Of a stretch of 64,000 nt of DNA, positions 1-8,181 are shown piece after piece (the first letter of the stretch is position 1; each line of letters opens with the position of its first letter). The notes under the pieces are model-generated. The model saw only the letters and a list, made by a program, of their open reading frames with translations. It did not search any database and was not told the DNA's origin. The DNA is from UBA5189 sp040389445 (GTDB lineage: Bacteria; Chloroflexota; Limnocylindria; Limnocylindrales; CSP1-4), in NCBI GenBank assembly GCA_040389445.1, contig JAZJZX010000004.1, positions 62,001-126,000 of the forward strand, read 5' to 3'. The translations under genes were made by a program, and so were the position numbers.

Positions 1-573
1 GACGACGTCTTCGAGGAGCTGCGCAACCTCGTGGTCGTCTACGAGGGCCTCCACACCTACGGCGGCCTCGCCGGCCGTGACATGGAGGCGCTTGCGATCG
101 GGATCGCGGAAGCCGTCCAGGACGAGCACGTCCGGTCGCGGGTCGGGCAGGTCCGCTACCTCGGCGAGCTGCTGACGGAGTGGGGGATCCCCATCGTCCA
201 GCCCATCGGCGGGCACGCCATCTTCCTGGACGCGAGGCGCTTCTACCCGCACCTCGAGCAGGACCTGTTCCCGGCCCAGACGCTGGCGGCCGAGCTCTAC
301 CTGGACTCCGGCATCCGCTCGATGGAGCGCGGGATCGCCTCGGCCGGTCGGGATCCGGAGACCGGTGATCACCACCGTCCGATGCTGGAACTGACCCGGC
401 TCACCATCCCGCGGAGGGTTTACACGCAGGCGCATATGGACGTGGTCGCGGAATCGGTCAAGGCCTGCTTCGATGCCCGGGCGTCGGCGCGCGGTCTCCA
501 GATGGTCTACGAGCCGAAGTACCTGCGCTTCTTCCAGGCCCGCTTCGAACCGACGCAGCGGGCGGCCCGCTGA
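1..573 (+). CDS. tnaA: Tryptophanase / beta-eliminating lyase, C-terminal part (5' end outside window)
   Basis: The frame is open from base 1 and gives 190 residues. They match the C-terminal domain of PLP-dependent tryptophan indole-lyase (tryptophan to indole, pyruvate and ammonia). Tyrosine phenol-lyase is close kin and cannot be fully excluded. Visible family blocks are YEGLHTYGGLAGRDMEA, GGHAIFLDARRF, FPAQTLAAELYLDSGIRSMERG, LTRLTIPRRVYTQAHMD and the terminal LRFFQARFEP. The PLP-binding lysine would lie just upstream of the window. The gene ends about 50 bp before a toxin-antitoxin-like pair. No terminator is evident. Confidence 0.9.
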   Translation, partial: DDVFEELRNLVVVYEGLHTYGGLAGRDMEALAIGIAEAVQDEHVRSRVGQVRYLGELLTEWGIPIVQPIGGHAIFLDARRFYPHLEQDLFPAQTLAAELYLDSGIRSMERGIASAGRDPETGDHHRPMLELTRLTIPRRVYTQAHMDVVAESVKACFDARASARGLQMVYEPKYLRFFQARFEPTQRAAR

Positions 574-622
574 CCGGGCGCCTCGTCGGGCCGGTGTCAG
601 GCCGTGTGATACGCTGTCATAC

Positions 623-1063
623 ATGAGCGAGCGGCCCCGACCCACGCATGCTGTGCGCGAGCTTCGAAGCTTTCGCTTGCCGGCGGAGACGGCGACAAGG
701 CTCGATCGGAGCGCGGCCGAGTCGGGAATGACGCGCACGGCTCTTGCCGAGCGGCTGCTGGACGAAGGCCTCCGGCGCATCCGGCATCCTCGGATCGACT
801 TCGTAAGCGGCCCCGCCGGGCGGCGCCCGTTCGTCCTCGGAACGGGTCTCGATGTCTGGGAAATCGTGGCGACGATCCGGGCAAACAACAACTCCATCGA
901 GGAGGCAGCCGGCTATCTCCAGGTGCCGCCCGGGATCGTCGAGGCGGCCGCCCGATATCACGCCGAGTTCGCCGACGAGATCGATCGCTGGATCGAGACG
1001 AACGACGCGATGGCAGAGCGTGAAGAGCGGTTGTATCGACAGCAGATCACCCGCCGCGCGTGA
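623..1063 (+). CDS. Ribbon-helix-helix/DUF433 antitoxin-like protein
   Basis: A 146-residue protein. Residues 12-50 (RSFRLPAETATRLDRSA..) look like a ribbon-helix-helix DNA-binding segment. The rest resembles DUF433: FVLGTGLDVWEIVATIRANN, then EEAAGYLQVPPGIVEAAARY. DUF433 proteins are commonly antitoxins of DUF5615 PIN-like toxins, and that is the next gene: its GTG start overlaps this TGA stop (GTGA). I chose ATG 623 because the domain begins there; an upstream in-frame extension runs into tnaA. By family, it should neutralise the partner and repress the operon. This is inferred from context. Confidence 0.75.
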   Translation: MSERPRPTHAVRELRSFRLPAETATRLDRSAAESGMTRTALAERLLDEGLRRIRHPRIDFVSGPAGRRPFVLGTGLDVWEIVATIRANNNSIEEAAGYLQVPPGIVEAAARYHAEFADEIDRWIETNDAMAEREERLYRQQITRRA

Positions 1064-1437
1064 GGCTGCTGCTCGACGAGCACTACAGCCCGCTCATCGC
1101 CGAGCATCTTCGCGCGCGAGGGCACGATGTGACGGCGGTGGTCGCGCAGCCCACCCTGGCGGGCCTTGCCGACCGGACCTTGATCCTGGCGGCCCGCCGG
1201 GACGGCCGTGCGCTCCTGACCGAGAACATCGTCGATTTCGTGCCGATCGCCACGGAGTTCGCTCGCACCGGGACGCCTCATGCGGGGATCATCCTCGCCA
1301 ACCCACACCGTTTCCCGCGATCGCGAGACGGCATGGGCAGGCTCGTGGAGGCCCTCCACGAGCTCCTCGTCGCGCACCGGGGGGATGACGCGCTCGCAGA
1401 TCGAATTGTCTGGCTGGGACCGGCCGCGGAGCCATGA
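1060..1437 (+). CDS. DUF5615 PIN-like toxin candidate
   Basis: A 125-residue protein starting with MRLLLDEHYSPLIAEHLRARGHD, the usual opening of DUF5615 PIN-like proteins. The first acidic residue (D6, E7) and the later LTENIVDF block match the acidic residues expected of the PIN-like fold. GTG start 1060 overlaps the antitoxin stop by 4 nt, so the two are probably co-translated. The family role, RNA cleavage countered by the DUF433 partner, is known mostly by association. The activity is inferred. Confidence 0.75.
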   Translation: MRLLLDEHYSPLIAEHLRARGHDVTAVVAQPTLAGLADRTLILAARRDGRALLTENIVDFVPIATEFARTGTPHAGIILANPHRFPRSRDGMGRLVEALHELLVAHRGDDALADRIVWLGPAAEP

Positions 1438-1480
1438 GCTGGGGCTGCCCGGTGCTCCCCGTGTCGCGCGTTCCAGGCCT

Positions 1481-1561
1481 ACCGTAGGCGGCGCCGGCCT
1501 CGACCCGCTCCATGACCGCCGAGGCGGTCGTCTTCAGTTCCTTGATCCCGATCTCTGCCAC
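1481..1561 (-). pseudogene. Truncated Phd/YefM-type antitoxin relic
   Basis: On the minus strand a GTG at 1561 opens with AEIGIKELKTTASAVMERVE and AGAAY. This is the start of a prevent-host-death (Phd/YefM) antitoxin, with GGGAG spaced about 5 nt upstream. After about 27 residues the expected VVTKRGRPVA block is missing; only GRP remains. The frame then runs antisense through the DUF5615 gene, which has codon use unlike a real gene. There is no cognate toxin next to it. It is read as a decayed antitoxin truncated after its first helix. Confidence 0.5.
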
Positions 1562-1568
1562 GTCGCTC

Positions 1569-1592
1569 CCACCAAGTGACTCCTTGGGTGGT
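1569..1592. terminator. Near-palindromic hairpin downstream of the ligD-like gene
   Basis: CCACCAAG and CTTGGGTGG flank a 5-6 nt loop, giving a short stem with one bulge. It lies between the antitoxin relic and the minus-strand polymerase gene ending at 1635. It could terminate that gene or be an operator of the relic. There is no T tract, so confidence is low. Confidence 0.3.
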
Positions 1593-1634
1593 CATCTCAT
1601 GCAACACGACGCCGGTTCGCAACAGGCCTGAGCC

Positions 1635-3137
1635 TCACGCGTCCTCGCGCTTCGTGCGCGTCGCCCGCTCCGCGCGCGGGGCGCGCTCCGCCTGCCCCGT
1701 CCGGTCCGGCCACGCATAGCCGGCCCACGGGTCGTAGTCCGGATCCAGCGGCTCCTGGGGCGGCCGCGACGCCTCCGAAACGTGAATGAGATTGACCCGA
1801 ACGCGGTACCACAAGGACGAGCGGCCGCGCATTCCGTCCACCAGCACGTCGGCCGGCTCCAGCGCGGCGGCGGCGTCCGGCCATCGCGCCTTCCAGCGCT
1901 CGAGGCCCGCGAGCGCCTCCTCCTTCGACTTCGCCCGCGAGATCTCGATGACCGGTACCGACGACCGCCGCCGTCCCGTCGGCGTCGGCCGCGTTCCGGA
2001 ACCCGCTCCCGGGACGCCACCGCCAGCGGCCGCGGCGGCCTCTCGCGCTGCCTGGGCCGCGGTAAACCGGCGTTCCATCGCCGCCCGCGACTTCTCGCGC
2101 TCCGCCGCCGCCTGCGGCGTGTCGTACGCCGCGGTCGCGCGACGCTGGCGGGAGGGCTGGACGCGCGGCGGCTCGCCCGCCTGCTTGCGGTAGTTCGGCG
2201 GCCACGGGGCATCGCCCAGACCCTCGGCCTCATCCCGCCGGGACAGGTCCAGCAGCGCATCCAGCGAGCCCACCGCATCGTCGATGCCCGCGCCCGGATC
2301 GCCGATCGCGGCGAACCGCGCGGGAACCGTCGCCACCGTGAACGCCTCGGCCTCGCAGGTCGGGAGCTCGTCCCAGGTCAGCGGCGTCGAGACGCGCGCA
2401 TCCGGCAACGGCCGGACCGAGTAGGCGGACGCCACGGTCCGGTCCTTGGCGTTCTGGTTGTAGTCGAGGAACACCCCGTGGCGCTCCTCCTTCCACCACT
2501 TGGAGGTCGCGATCCCGGGCGCCCGCCGCTCCACGTCCCGGGCCAGGGCAAGGGCCGCCCGCCGGACCTCCGGGTATCCCCAGCGCCGCTCGATTCGCAC
2601 GTTGATGTGGATCCCACGCGAGCCGGAGGTCTTCGGCCAACCGACGAGGCCCACGGCCTCGAGGGATTCCTTCGCGACCATCGCGACATCCCGGATCTGC
2701 GCCCACTCGATCCCCGGAACGGGATCCAGGTCCACCCGCAGCTCGTCGGGATGATCGAGATCGTCGGCTCGAACCGGGTGCGGGTTCAGGTCCAGGCAGC
2801 CGAGGTTGACGATCCAGGCGAGGCCGGCGGCATCATCGAGGACGATCTCGTCGGCCGTCCGCCCGGACGGGAACGACAGCGTCGCCACCCGCAACCATTC
2901 CGGCCGGTTGTCCGGGGCTCGCTTCTGGAAGAAGGCCTCGCCGCTCGCCCCGTTGACGAATCGCTTGAGCGCCATGGGCCGCCCCCTGACGCCTCGCAGC
3001 GCCCCGTCGGCCACGGCCAGGTAGTACCGGACGAGGTCCAGCTTCGTGATTCCGGCCGCCGCGAAGAAGATCTTGCCCGGGTTCGTGATCGTGACCTCAT
3101 GGTCATTGATCCGAAGCACCTCCGGCTGCGCTTTCAT
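1635..3137 (-). CDS. ligD: LigD-type primase-polymerase (PolDom) with long C-terminal extension
   Basis: A 500-residue protein related to the polymerase domain of bacterial NHEJ ligase D, which fills gaps and adds ribonucleotides at DNA breaks. Key blocks are the metal-binding DLDP at 136-139, KTSGSRGIHI at 169-178 and the FLDYNQNAKDRTVASAYS region near 223-240. No ligase or phosphoesterase domain is fused. Residues from about 295 form an extension: a charged, Ala-rich linker, then a folded-looking block (VIEISRAKSKEEALAGLERW, LVDGMRGRSSLWYRVRV) and a basic tail. ATG 3137 precedes the family N-terminus; a far upstream open frame is antisense to the next gene. Ku and the ligase must lie elsewhere. 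Confidence 0.85.
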   Translation of the reverse strand: MKAQPEVLRINDHEVTITNPGKIFFAAAGITKLDLVRYYLAVADGALRGVRGRPMALKRFVNGASGEAFFQKRAPDNRPEWLRVATLSFPSGRTADEIVLDDAAGLAWIVNLGCLDLNPHPVRADDLDHPDELRVDLDPVPGIEWAQIRDVAMVAKESLEAVGLVGWPKTSGSRGIHINVRIERRWGYPEVRRAALALARDVERRAPGIATSKWWKEERHGVFLDYNQNAKDRTVASAYSVRPLPDARVSTPLTWDELPTCEAEAFTVATVPARFAAIGDPGAGIDDAVGSLDALLDLSRRDEAEGLGDAPWPPNYRKQAGEPPRVQPSRQRRATAAYDTPQAAAEREKSRAAMERRFTAAQAAREAAAAAGGGVPGAGSGTRPTPTGRRRSSVPVIEISRAKSKEEALAGLERWKARWPDAAAALEPADVLVDGMRGRSSLWYRVRVNLIHVSEASRPPQEPLDPDYDPWAGYAWPDRTGQAERAPRAERATRTKREDA

Positions 3138-3206
3138 CGGTGAGACGATACCCCCTCGACATCGTCGCTCCCAACCCGGATGATCGACGGGCACCAGGAC
3201 GGAGCC

Positions 3207-4418
3207 ATGCAGAACCGAGCCGAACCCGCCTGCCTCATCATCGCCGACATCGCCGGCTACACCGGCTACATGGCCGGTGTCGAGCTGGACCACGCGCAGG
3301 ACATCCTGGCCGATCTGATGGACACCGTCGTCGGCACGCTCCGACCGCCGTTCCGGCTGGCCAAACTCGAGGGCGATGCGGCGTTTGCCTATGTCATGGC
3401 GGAGACCGTGGACGGGTCGGCACTCCAGGACACCGTCGAGCGCACCTACTTCGCCTTCCGGCGGCGGCTGCGCGACATCAAGCAGGCGTCGCGCTGCGAG
3501 TGCAACGCCTGCATCCTCATTCCCAGCCTGGACCTGAAGGTCGTGGTCCACCACGGGCTCATCGCGCGACATCGAATCGCCGGCTGGGAGGAACTCGTCG
3601 GGGCCGCCGTGATCCTGGTCCATCGACTCCTCAAGAACCAGGTTGCGGAGGCGACCGGGTTCAAGGCCTATGCCCTGTACACGCAGGACTGCCTCACGGC
3701 CGCCGGGATCGACCCCGAGGTCCAGGGCCTGAGGCGCCACGTCGAGACAACCGACATCGCGGGTGACGTGACGGTCTGGCTGCGGGACCTTGAAGCAGCG
3801 TGGATGGCCGATCAAACCGGTCACCGGCTCAGCGTGACCGACAAGTCGGCCTATCGGACGTACGTCACGGAGTCGGCCGCGCCGCCGATGCTCGTCTGGG
3901 AGTACCTCACGTCGCCGATCCGGCGGCCGCAATGGGGCCCGGGGGTGACGGCCGTCCTCGAAGCATCGCCGTCCGGTCGACGCGGCGCCGGGACGGTGAA
4001 CCATTGCATGCACGGCAAGGACGCCGTGCTCGAGGAGATCCTCGACTGGCAGCCAGGACAATCCTGGACGACGCGGTCCACGATGCCGATGCCGAACACG
4101 CCGGGCCTGTTGCTGACCGACGAACTGGAGGCGCTGCCGGACGGAGGGACGCGCGTCACCTCGCGCGTCGGCAGGCCGAAGCCGCGCGATCGGGCGGCCT
4201 TCGAAGTGTTCTTCCCGATGGTGGAACCGCTCCTGCTGGAGGCCATGAGCGGCATCAGCCGGGCCCTGGCGGAGGAGCTCGAACGTCGGGCGATGGAGGC
4301 CGAGCCGGAGCCGGCGCTGCCGACGACGAGCGCGCGATTCCTGACGCAGCCCGTCGCGAAGGCGGGGAGTGCGGTGGGGAGTGTCGATTCCGCACCGTGG
4401 AGTTCGTCGTCTGGATAG
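3207..4418 (+). CDS. DUF2652 (cyclase-like) protein with C-terminal SRPBCC domain
   Basis: About 403 residues. The N-terminal half (ACLIIADIAGYTGYMAGVEL..., FRLAKLEGDAAFAYV) is the DUF2652 fold. It resembles class III nucleotide cyclases but is generally not shown to be catalytic. Residues after about 215 (TESAAPPMLVWEYLTSP..., GPGVTAVLEASPSG) look like a START/SRPBCC ligand-binding domain. ATG 3207 has GGACGGAG a few bases upstream and is preferred over ATG 3180. It diverges from the polymerase gene with only about 70 bp between starts, so they share a promoter region. The ligand is unknown. Confidence 0.75.
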   Translation: MQNRAEPACLIIADIAGYTGYMAGVELDHAQDILADLMDTVVGTLRPPFRLAKLEGDAAFAYVMAETVDGSALQDTVERTYFAFRRRLRDIKQASRCECNACILIPSLDLKVVVHHGLIARHRIAGWEELVGAAVILVHRLLKNQVAEATGFKAYALYTQDCLTAAGIDPEVQGLRRHVETTDIAGDVTVWLRDLEAAWMADQTGHRLSVTDKSAYRTYVTESAAPPMLVWEYLTSPIRRPQWGPGVTAVLEASPSGRRGAGTVNHCMHGKDAVLEEILDWQPGQSWTTRSTMPMPNTPGLLLTDELEALPDGGTRVTSRVGRPKPRDRAAFEVFFPMVEPLLLEAMSGISRALAEELERRAMEAEPEPALPTTSARFLTQPVAKAGSAVGSVDSAPWSSSSG

Positions 4419-4470
4419 GACGGCCGGGCCGTCCTCCTCACGAAGCACCTGCCGAACGGAGACCCGATCG

Positions 4471-4860
4471 ATGCAATACCTGCTCCTGATCTACCAGGCC
4501 GAGGTGGGCGCCCGGACCGCGGCCGACGACGAGGCCATGGCCACTGAACTCGCCGCCTACGGCGCCTTCACGGTCGAGACCCGCGAGCGCCACCAGTTCA
4601 TCGCCGGCGAGGCGCTCGAGCCGACGTCCACGGCCACCTCCGTGCGCATTCGCGACGGGCATCTCGCGGTCACGGACGGTCCGTTCGCAGAGACCAAGGA
4701 GGCCCTCGGCGGGTTCTACCTGCTCGAGTGCGCCGATCTCGACGAGGCCATCGAGATGGCGGCCAAGATCCCTGCCGCAAAGCGCGGGACCATCGAGGTC
4801 CGGCCGATCTGGCAGCTTCCGGCGGACTACGCCATGGCGGGCGGAGGCGAGGCGAGCTGA
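4471..4860 (+). CDS. YCII-related DGPF-domain protein
   Basis: A 129-residue YCII/DGPF family protein: it starts MQYLLLIYQ and carries the diagnostic TDGPFAETKEALGGFYLLE. DGPF proteins are typically encoded beside ECF42 sigma factors and are required for or modulate their function. The gene directly after this one is such a sigma factor, and it overlaps the stop. Catalytic residues of true YciI dehydrochlorinase-like enzymes are not obvious. Function is inferred from this well-known pairing. Confidence 0.85.
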   Translation: MQYLLLIYQAEVGARTAADDEAMATELAAYGAFTVETRERHQFIAGEALEPTSTATSVRIRDGHLAVTDGPFAETKEALGGFYLLECADLDEAIEMAAKIPAAKRGTIEVRPIWQLPADYAMAGGGEAS

Positions 4861-6230
4861 CCGGGGAAGCGAAGTCGGATGCCGCCGCCGGGCTCGCCGC
4901 CGGGGCCGTTCCCGCCGGGGCCGAGGCCGCCGGGCTCGCCGCCGGGGCCGCCGCCGGGGCCGCCGCCGGGGCCGCCGCCGCGGACACGGTCGCCCGCCTC
5001 TTCCGGGAGGAATCCGGTCGCGTCGTCGCGGGCCTGATCCGGGCGATCGGGGACTTCGAGCTCGCCGAGGAGTCGGTTCAGGATGCGTTCGTCACCGCCC
5101 TGGAACGGTGGCCCATCGACGGGACACCACCGAACCCGGGAGGGTGGATCACCACGACGGCCCGCAACCGGGCCATCGATCGCCTCCGCCGGGCCAGGCG
5201 GCTCGTCGACAAGACGGAGGCCCTGGGCCGGGCCCGGGTCATCGAGGAAGAGCTCACCGCAGGCGAGCCGGAAGACGAGGAGAACGAGATGCCGATCCAG
5301 GACGATCGCCTTCGCCTCATCTTCACGTGCTGCCATCCGGCACTGCCGGTGGAGGCCCGCGTTGCGCTTACCCTGCGAACGCTGGGTGGCCTGCAGACAC
5401 CGGAGATCGCGCGCGCGTTCCTGGTGCCCGAAGCCACGCTGGCCCAGCGTCTGGTTCGAGCCAAGCGGAAGATCCGCGACGCCGGGATCCCGTATCGCGT
5501 ACCGCCGGATCATCTGCTCCCGGAGCGGCTCGGCGGCGTGCTCCAGGTCATCTATCTGATCTTCAACGAGGGCTACGGCGCGTCGTCCGGCGAATCCCTG
5601 GTTCGTCGCGAGCTGTGTGCCGAGGCGATCCGCCTGGGGCGCGTGCTGGTTGCGCTGATGCCGGACGAACCCGAGGCCATCGGCCTCCTCGCGCTGATGC
5701 TGCTGCACGATGCTCGACGGGGAGCGCGCGTCGGCGACGACGGCGAACTCGTCCTCCTCGACGATCAGGATCGGTTGCGTTGGGACGCGGTCGGCATCCA
5801 CGAGGGGGCGGCACTCGTCGAACGGGCACTCCGCATGCGCGCCCCGGGGCCGTACCAGCTCCAGGCGGCCATCGCAGCCCTCCACGATCAGGCCGCCACG
5901 CCCCAGGCGACGGATTGGCATCAGATCTCCGGGCTGTACCGGGAACTCGCGCGGCGCTCGCCGTCGCCGGTGGTGGCGCTCAACCACGCCGTGGCCGTCG
6001 CCATGGACGAAGGTGTCGAGGTCGGCCTTGCGCGCATCGAGGAGATCGCCGCGTCGGGCGTCCTGGACGAGTACCCGTACCTCCACGCTGCCCGTGCGGA
6101 CCTCCTCCGGCGGCTCGGCCGGTACCTCGAGGCGCGCACGGCCTATGAGCGGGCGCTCGGGTTGACCGCGAACGCCGCGGAACGTCGGTTCCTCCGTCGC
6201 CGCCTGACCGAGGTTGCGGCGACTTCCTGA
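4857..6230 (+). CDS. ECF42-type RNA polymerase sigma factor
   Basis: Sigma-70 region 2 (DTVARLFREESGRVVAGLIR to RNRAIDRLRR) and region 4 (LTLRTLGGLQTPEIARAFLV) are followed by a large C-terminal domain rich in helices and TPR-like repeats (VALNHAVAVAMDEG, YLHAARADLLRRLGRYLEA). This is the ECF42 architecture. The start is uncertain. A CTG at 4857 overlaps the DGPF stop, while the nearest in-frame ATG upstream (4728) would overlap the DGPF gene by 130 nt. No ATG/GTG/TTG lies between 4860 and region 2. The first 35 residues are an AAG-rich stretch encoded by a GCCGCCGGG-type repeat. Confidence 0.85.
   Translation: MTGEAKSDAAAGLAAGAVPAGAEAAGLAAGAAAGAAAGAAAADTVARLFREESGRVVAGLIRAIGDFELAEESVQDAFVTALERWPIDGTPPNPGGWITTTARNRAIDRLRRARRLVDKTEALGRARVIEEELTAGEPEDEENEMPIQDDRLRLIFTCCHPALPVEARVALTLRTLGGLQTPEIARAFLVPEATLAQRLVRAKRKIRDAGIPYRVPPDHLLPERLGGVLQVIYLIFNEGYGASSGESLVRRELCAEAIRLGRVLVALMPDEPEAIGLLALMLLHDARRGARVGDDGELVLLDDQDRLRWDAVGIHEGAALVERALRMRAPGPYQLQAAIAALHDQAATPQATDWHQISGLYRELARRSPSPVVALNHAVAVAMDEGVEVGLARIEEIAASGVLDEYPYLHAARADLLRRLGRYLEARTAYERALGLTANAAERRFLRRRLTEVAATS
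4881..4982. repeat. GCCGCCGGG-like tandem repeat at ECF gene 5' end
   Basis: About ten imperfect 9-nt units encode Ala-Ala-Gly repeats in the sigma factor N-terminus. It sits exactly at the gene junction, as do several other short tandem repeats in this window. Confidence 0.7.
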
Positions 6231-6279
6231 TCCAGCGGGCCGCGGCGTGCTGTCCGTGCGATGTGCAGCGGCGGGGTCC

Positions 6280-7146
6280 TCACTCGTCGGACGCCGTCGC
6301 ATCCTCCATCGGGACGGGGCGGCGGGAGCGTGCGGCAACGACGCCCAGACCGATCACCGGCACGACCACGAGTGCCACCAGGATGAGCGGCGACTGAGCG
6401 GCGAGTCGTCGAACGCCGGACTCGATCTCAAGGGCAATGTCGGGCGCCCCGAGGCTCTCGTACAGGCCGCTCAGCGCGTTGCCGCCCTGGAACGCGATGA
6501 AGGCAGCGCCGAGCACCATGAACAGGACACTCGAGATCACCACGGTGACATGCCGGCGAAACGGCCCGACCTGGATCTCGCGGCCACGGAGACGAGCCCG
6601 ACCGCCGACCCCGATTCGATCCCAGAGCAGGGCAAGCAGGAACAGCGGCGTCGCCATGCCGGCGGCAAAGATGGCGAGGAGCCCCGCTCCCGCGACCGCA
6701 CCGCCGGAGGTGCCGGCAATCGTGAGCACGCCCCCGAGCAGTGGTCCGGAGCAGAACCCCCCGACGCCGTAGACGATGCCGAGGATATAGGTCGCCGTCA
6801 GGGACTCTCCGCTGACCGCGAACCGTCCGCCCTGCAACCGGGCCGCCCCGGGCACTTCAAACCCGCCGACGGCGAGCTGGTACGCCCCGATCCCGATGAG
6901 GAGTGCCCCAGCCACGAACGACAGCTCGGCGCGGCGCTCGAGGAACACGCTTCCGAGCGCCCCGAGGCCGAGTCCCAGCGGCACGAACAGGGTCACCAGT
7001 CCGAGGTAGAACACGACGGTCCGAAGGAGGAGTGCCCCCCGGGAAGGAAAGGCGTAGGCAAAGAACGCGGGCAGGAGCAGGGCCGAACAGGGGCTGAGCA
7101 GCGACAGCACGCCGCCGGTGAATGCTACGAACGGCTCGATCCCCAC
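6280..7146 (-). CDS. ccdA: CcdA/DsbD-type membrane thiol-disulfide transporter
   Basis: A 288-residue membrane protein with about six to seven hydrophobic helices. It has the CcdA hallmark of two intramembrane cysteines: C20 in LLSPCSALLLP and C132 in GGFCSGPLLGG. CcdA passes electrons from cytoplasmic thioredoxin to extracytoplasmic thioredoxin-like partners. It lies 12 nt downstream of a DsbA-like gene on the same strand, so that protein is a plausible partner. A TlpA-like lipoprotein 2.8 kb away is another. Confidence 0.85.
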   Translation of the reverse strand: MGIEPFVAFTGGVLSLLSPCSALLLPAFFAYAFPSRGALLLRTVVFYLGLVTLFVPLGLGLGALGSVFLERRAELSFVAGALLIGIGAYQLAVGGFEVPGAARLQGGRFAVSGESLTATYILGIVYGVGGFCSGPLLGGVLTIAGTSGGAVAGAGLLAIFAAGMATPLFLLALLWDRIGVGGRARLRGREIQVGPFRRHVTVVISSVLFMVLGAAFIAFQGGNALSGLYESLGAPDIALEIESGVRRLAAQSPLILVALVVVPVIGLGVVAARSRRPVPMEDATASDE

Positions 7147-7158
7147 GATGTCGCGCTC

Positions 7159-7962
7159 CTACCGCAGGCCGAGCTGCGCGTCGATGATGTTCGCAAACAC
7201 TTCGAACGGCTGAGCCCCGACGATCCGCTGATTGCCGATGACGAACGTCGGCGTGCCGTTGAACCCCTTCGAACGCACATCCGCGAAGTCGGCTTCGACG
7301 GCCGAGGAGTACGTCCCGGCGTCGACACACGCGTCAAATCGGACGGCATCGAGCGCGAGCGCCGGGCCCATTGCCTTCAAGCGCGCTCTCGAGAAGGCCC
7401 CCTGGTTCTCGCCGTTCTGACTGGAATACAGGAGGTCGTGAAACTCCCAGAACCGACCCTGATCGCCGGCACATCGGGCGGCGTTGGCGGCGTCCCGCGA
7501 TTCGGCCCCGATCCACGCGAAGTCATGCCAGACCAGGCGCACTTTGCCCGTGTCGATGTAGGCGGCTCGCAGCTGGGGCTCCACGCTGCGGGCGAAGGAC
7601 CCGCACGAAGGGCACTGGAAATCCCCGTATTCGTGGATCACCACCGGAGCCGCTGCGTCGCCCAGGATCGGTCGCACTGCCGAGACCGCGGAGCCGGAAG
7701 AGCCTCCGAGGCCACCGCTCAGGACGAAGATGCCCGCCACCGCGACAAGGGCCACCACGACGAACCCGGGGAGTACGAGCTTGCGGACGATGCTGGCGGG
7801 AGTGGTCCGAGCCACCACCTGGCCGCGTTTCCGGCGGGATCCACCGTCTGCGGCGCGATCCGGCGCGGCGCGATCCGGCGCGGCGCGATCCGGCGCGGCG
7901 CGATCCGGCGCGACGCGATTCGGGGCGGCACGATCCGGGGCGGCACGGCGGCGTTTGCTCAA
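7159..7962 (-). CDS. Membrane-anchored DsbA-family thiol oxidoreductase (CPSC)
   Basis: 267 residues: a basic N-terminus containing an AAPDR repeat (about residues 7-37), one transmembrane anchor near 62-82, then a thioredoxin-fold DsbA domain. The active site CPSC is at 117-120 (YGDFQCPSC), and the late GTPTFVIGNQ block carries the cis-proline. It probably acts outside the membrane as a disulfide reductase or isomerase kept reduced by the adjacent CcdA. The repeated N-terminal arm lies on the cytoplasmic side if the anchor is type II. Confidence 0.85.
   Translation of the reverse strand: MSKRRRAAPDRAAPNRVAPDRAAPDRAAPDRAAPDRAADGGSRRKRGQVVARTTPASIVRKLVLPGFVVVALVAVAGIFVLSGGLGGSSGSAVSAVRPILGDAAAPVVIHEYGDFQCPSCGSFARSVEPQLRAAYIDTGKVRLVWHDFAWIGAESRDAANAARCAGDQGRFWEFHDLLYSSQNGENQGAFSRARLKAMGPALALDAVRFDACVDAGTYSSAVEADFADVRSKGFNGTPTFVIGNQRIVGAQPFEVFANIIDAQLGLR
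7851..7950. repeat. 15-bp tandem repeat in 5' end of DsbA-like gene
   Basis: Five to six copies of a CGATCCGGCGCGGCG-like unit, in frame on the minus strand, encode AAPDR repeats before the membrane anchor. The copies diverge slightly toward the start codon. Confidence 0.8.
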
Positions 7963-8181
7963 GTCGTCTCTCCATGGCCGCCCGCAAGCGTCCGGGCTGC
8001 GGCTCGTGCGAACCGTATCCGCGCTCGGTCCTCGCGACTGTGGGCCACATCACGCTCGCGCACTGCGCCCGGGCCGGCCGTGCTGCGTGAGGCCCGCGCG
8101 CGATGCTCGGAACCTTGTGGTGCTCCCAACCTCGTGATGCTCCCCACAGTGCGCACGAGGACGCTCCCGTATCGTCGGCCC

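Noticed and set aside
3138..4448. 437-codon upstream extension of the LigD-like gene
   Set aside because: It is antisense to the DUF2652 gene, has no family similarity, and the PolDom N-terminus begins at ATG 3137.
4827..6338. Long minus-strand frame opposite the ECF sigma gene
   Set aside because: The plus strand has clear sigma region 2 and 4 motifs and the DGPF partner. The antisense shows no family pattern.
7963..8181. RNA gene or riboswitch between divergent dsbA-like and SRPBCC genes
   Set aside because: Only weak GTGCTCC-type short repeats were seen; no stable conserved structure could be recognised.
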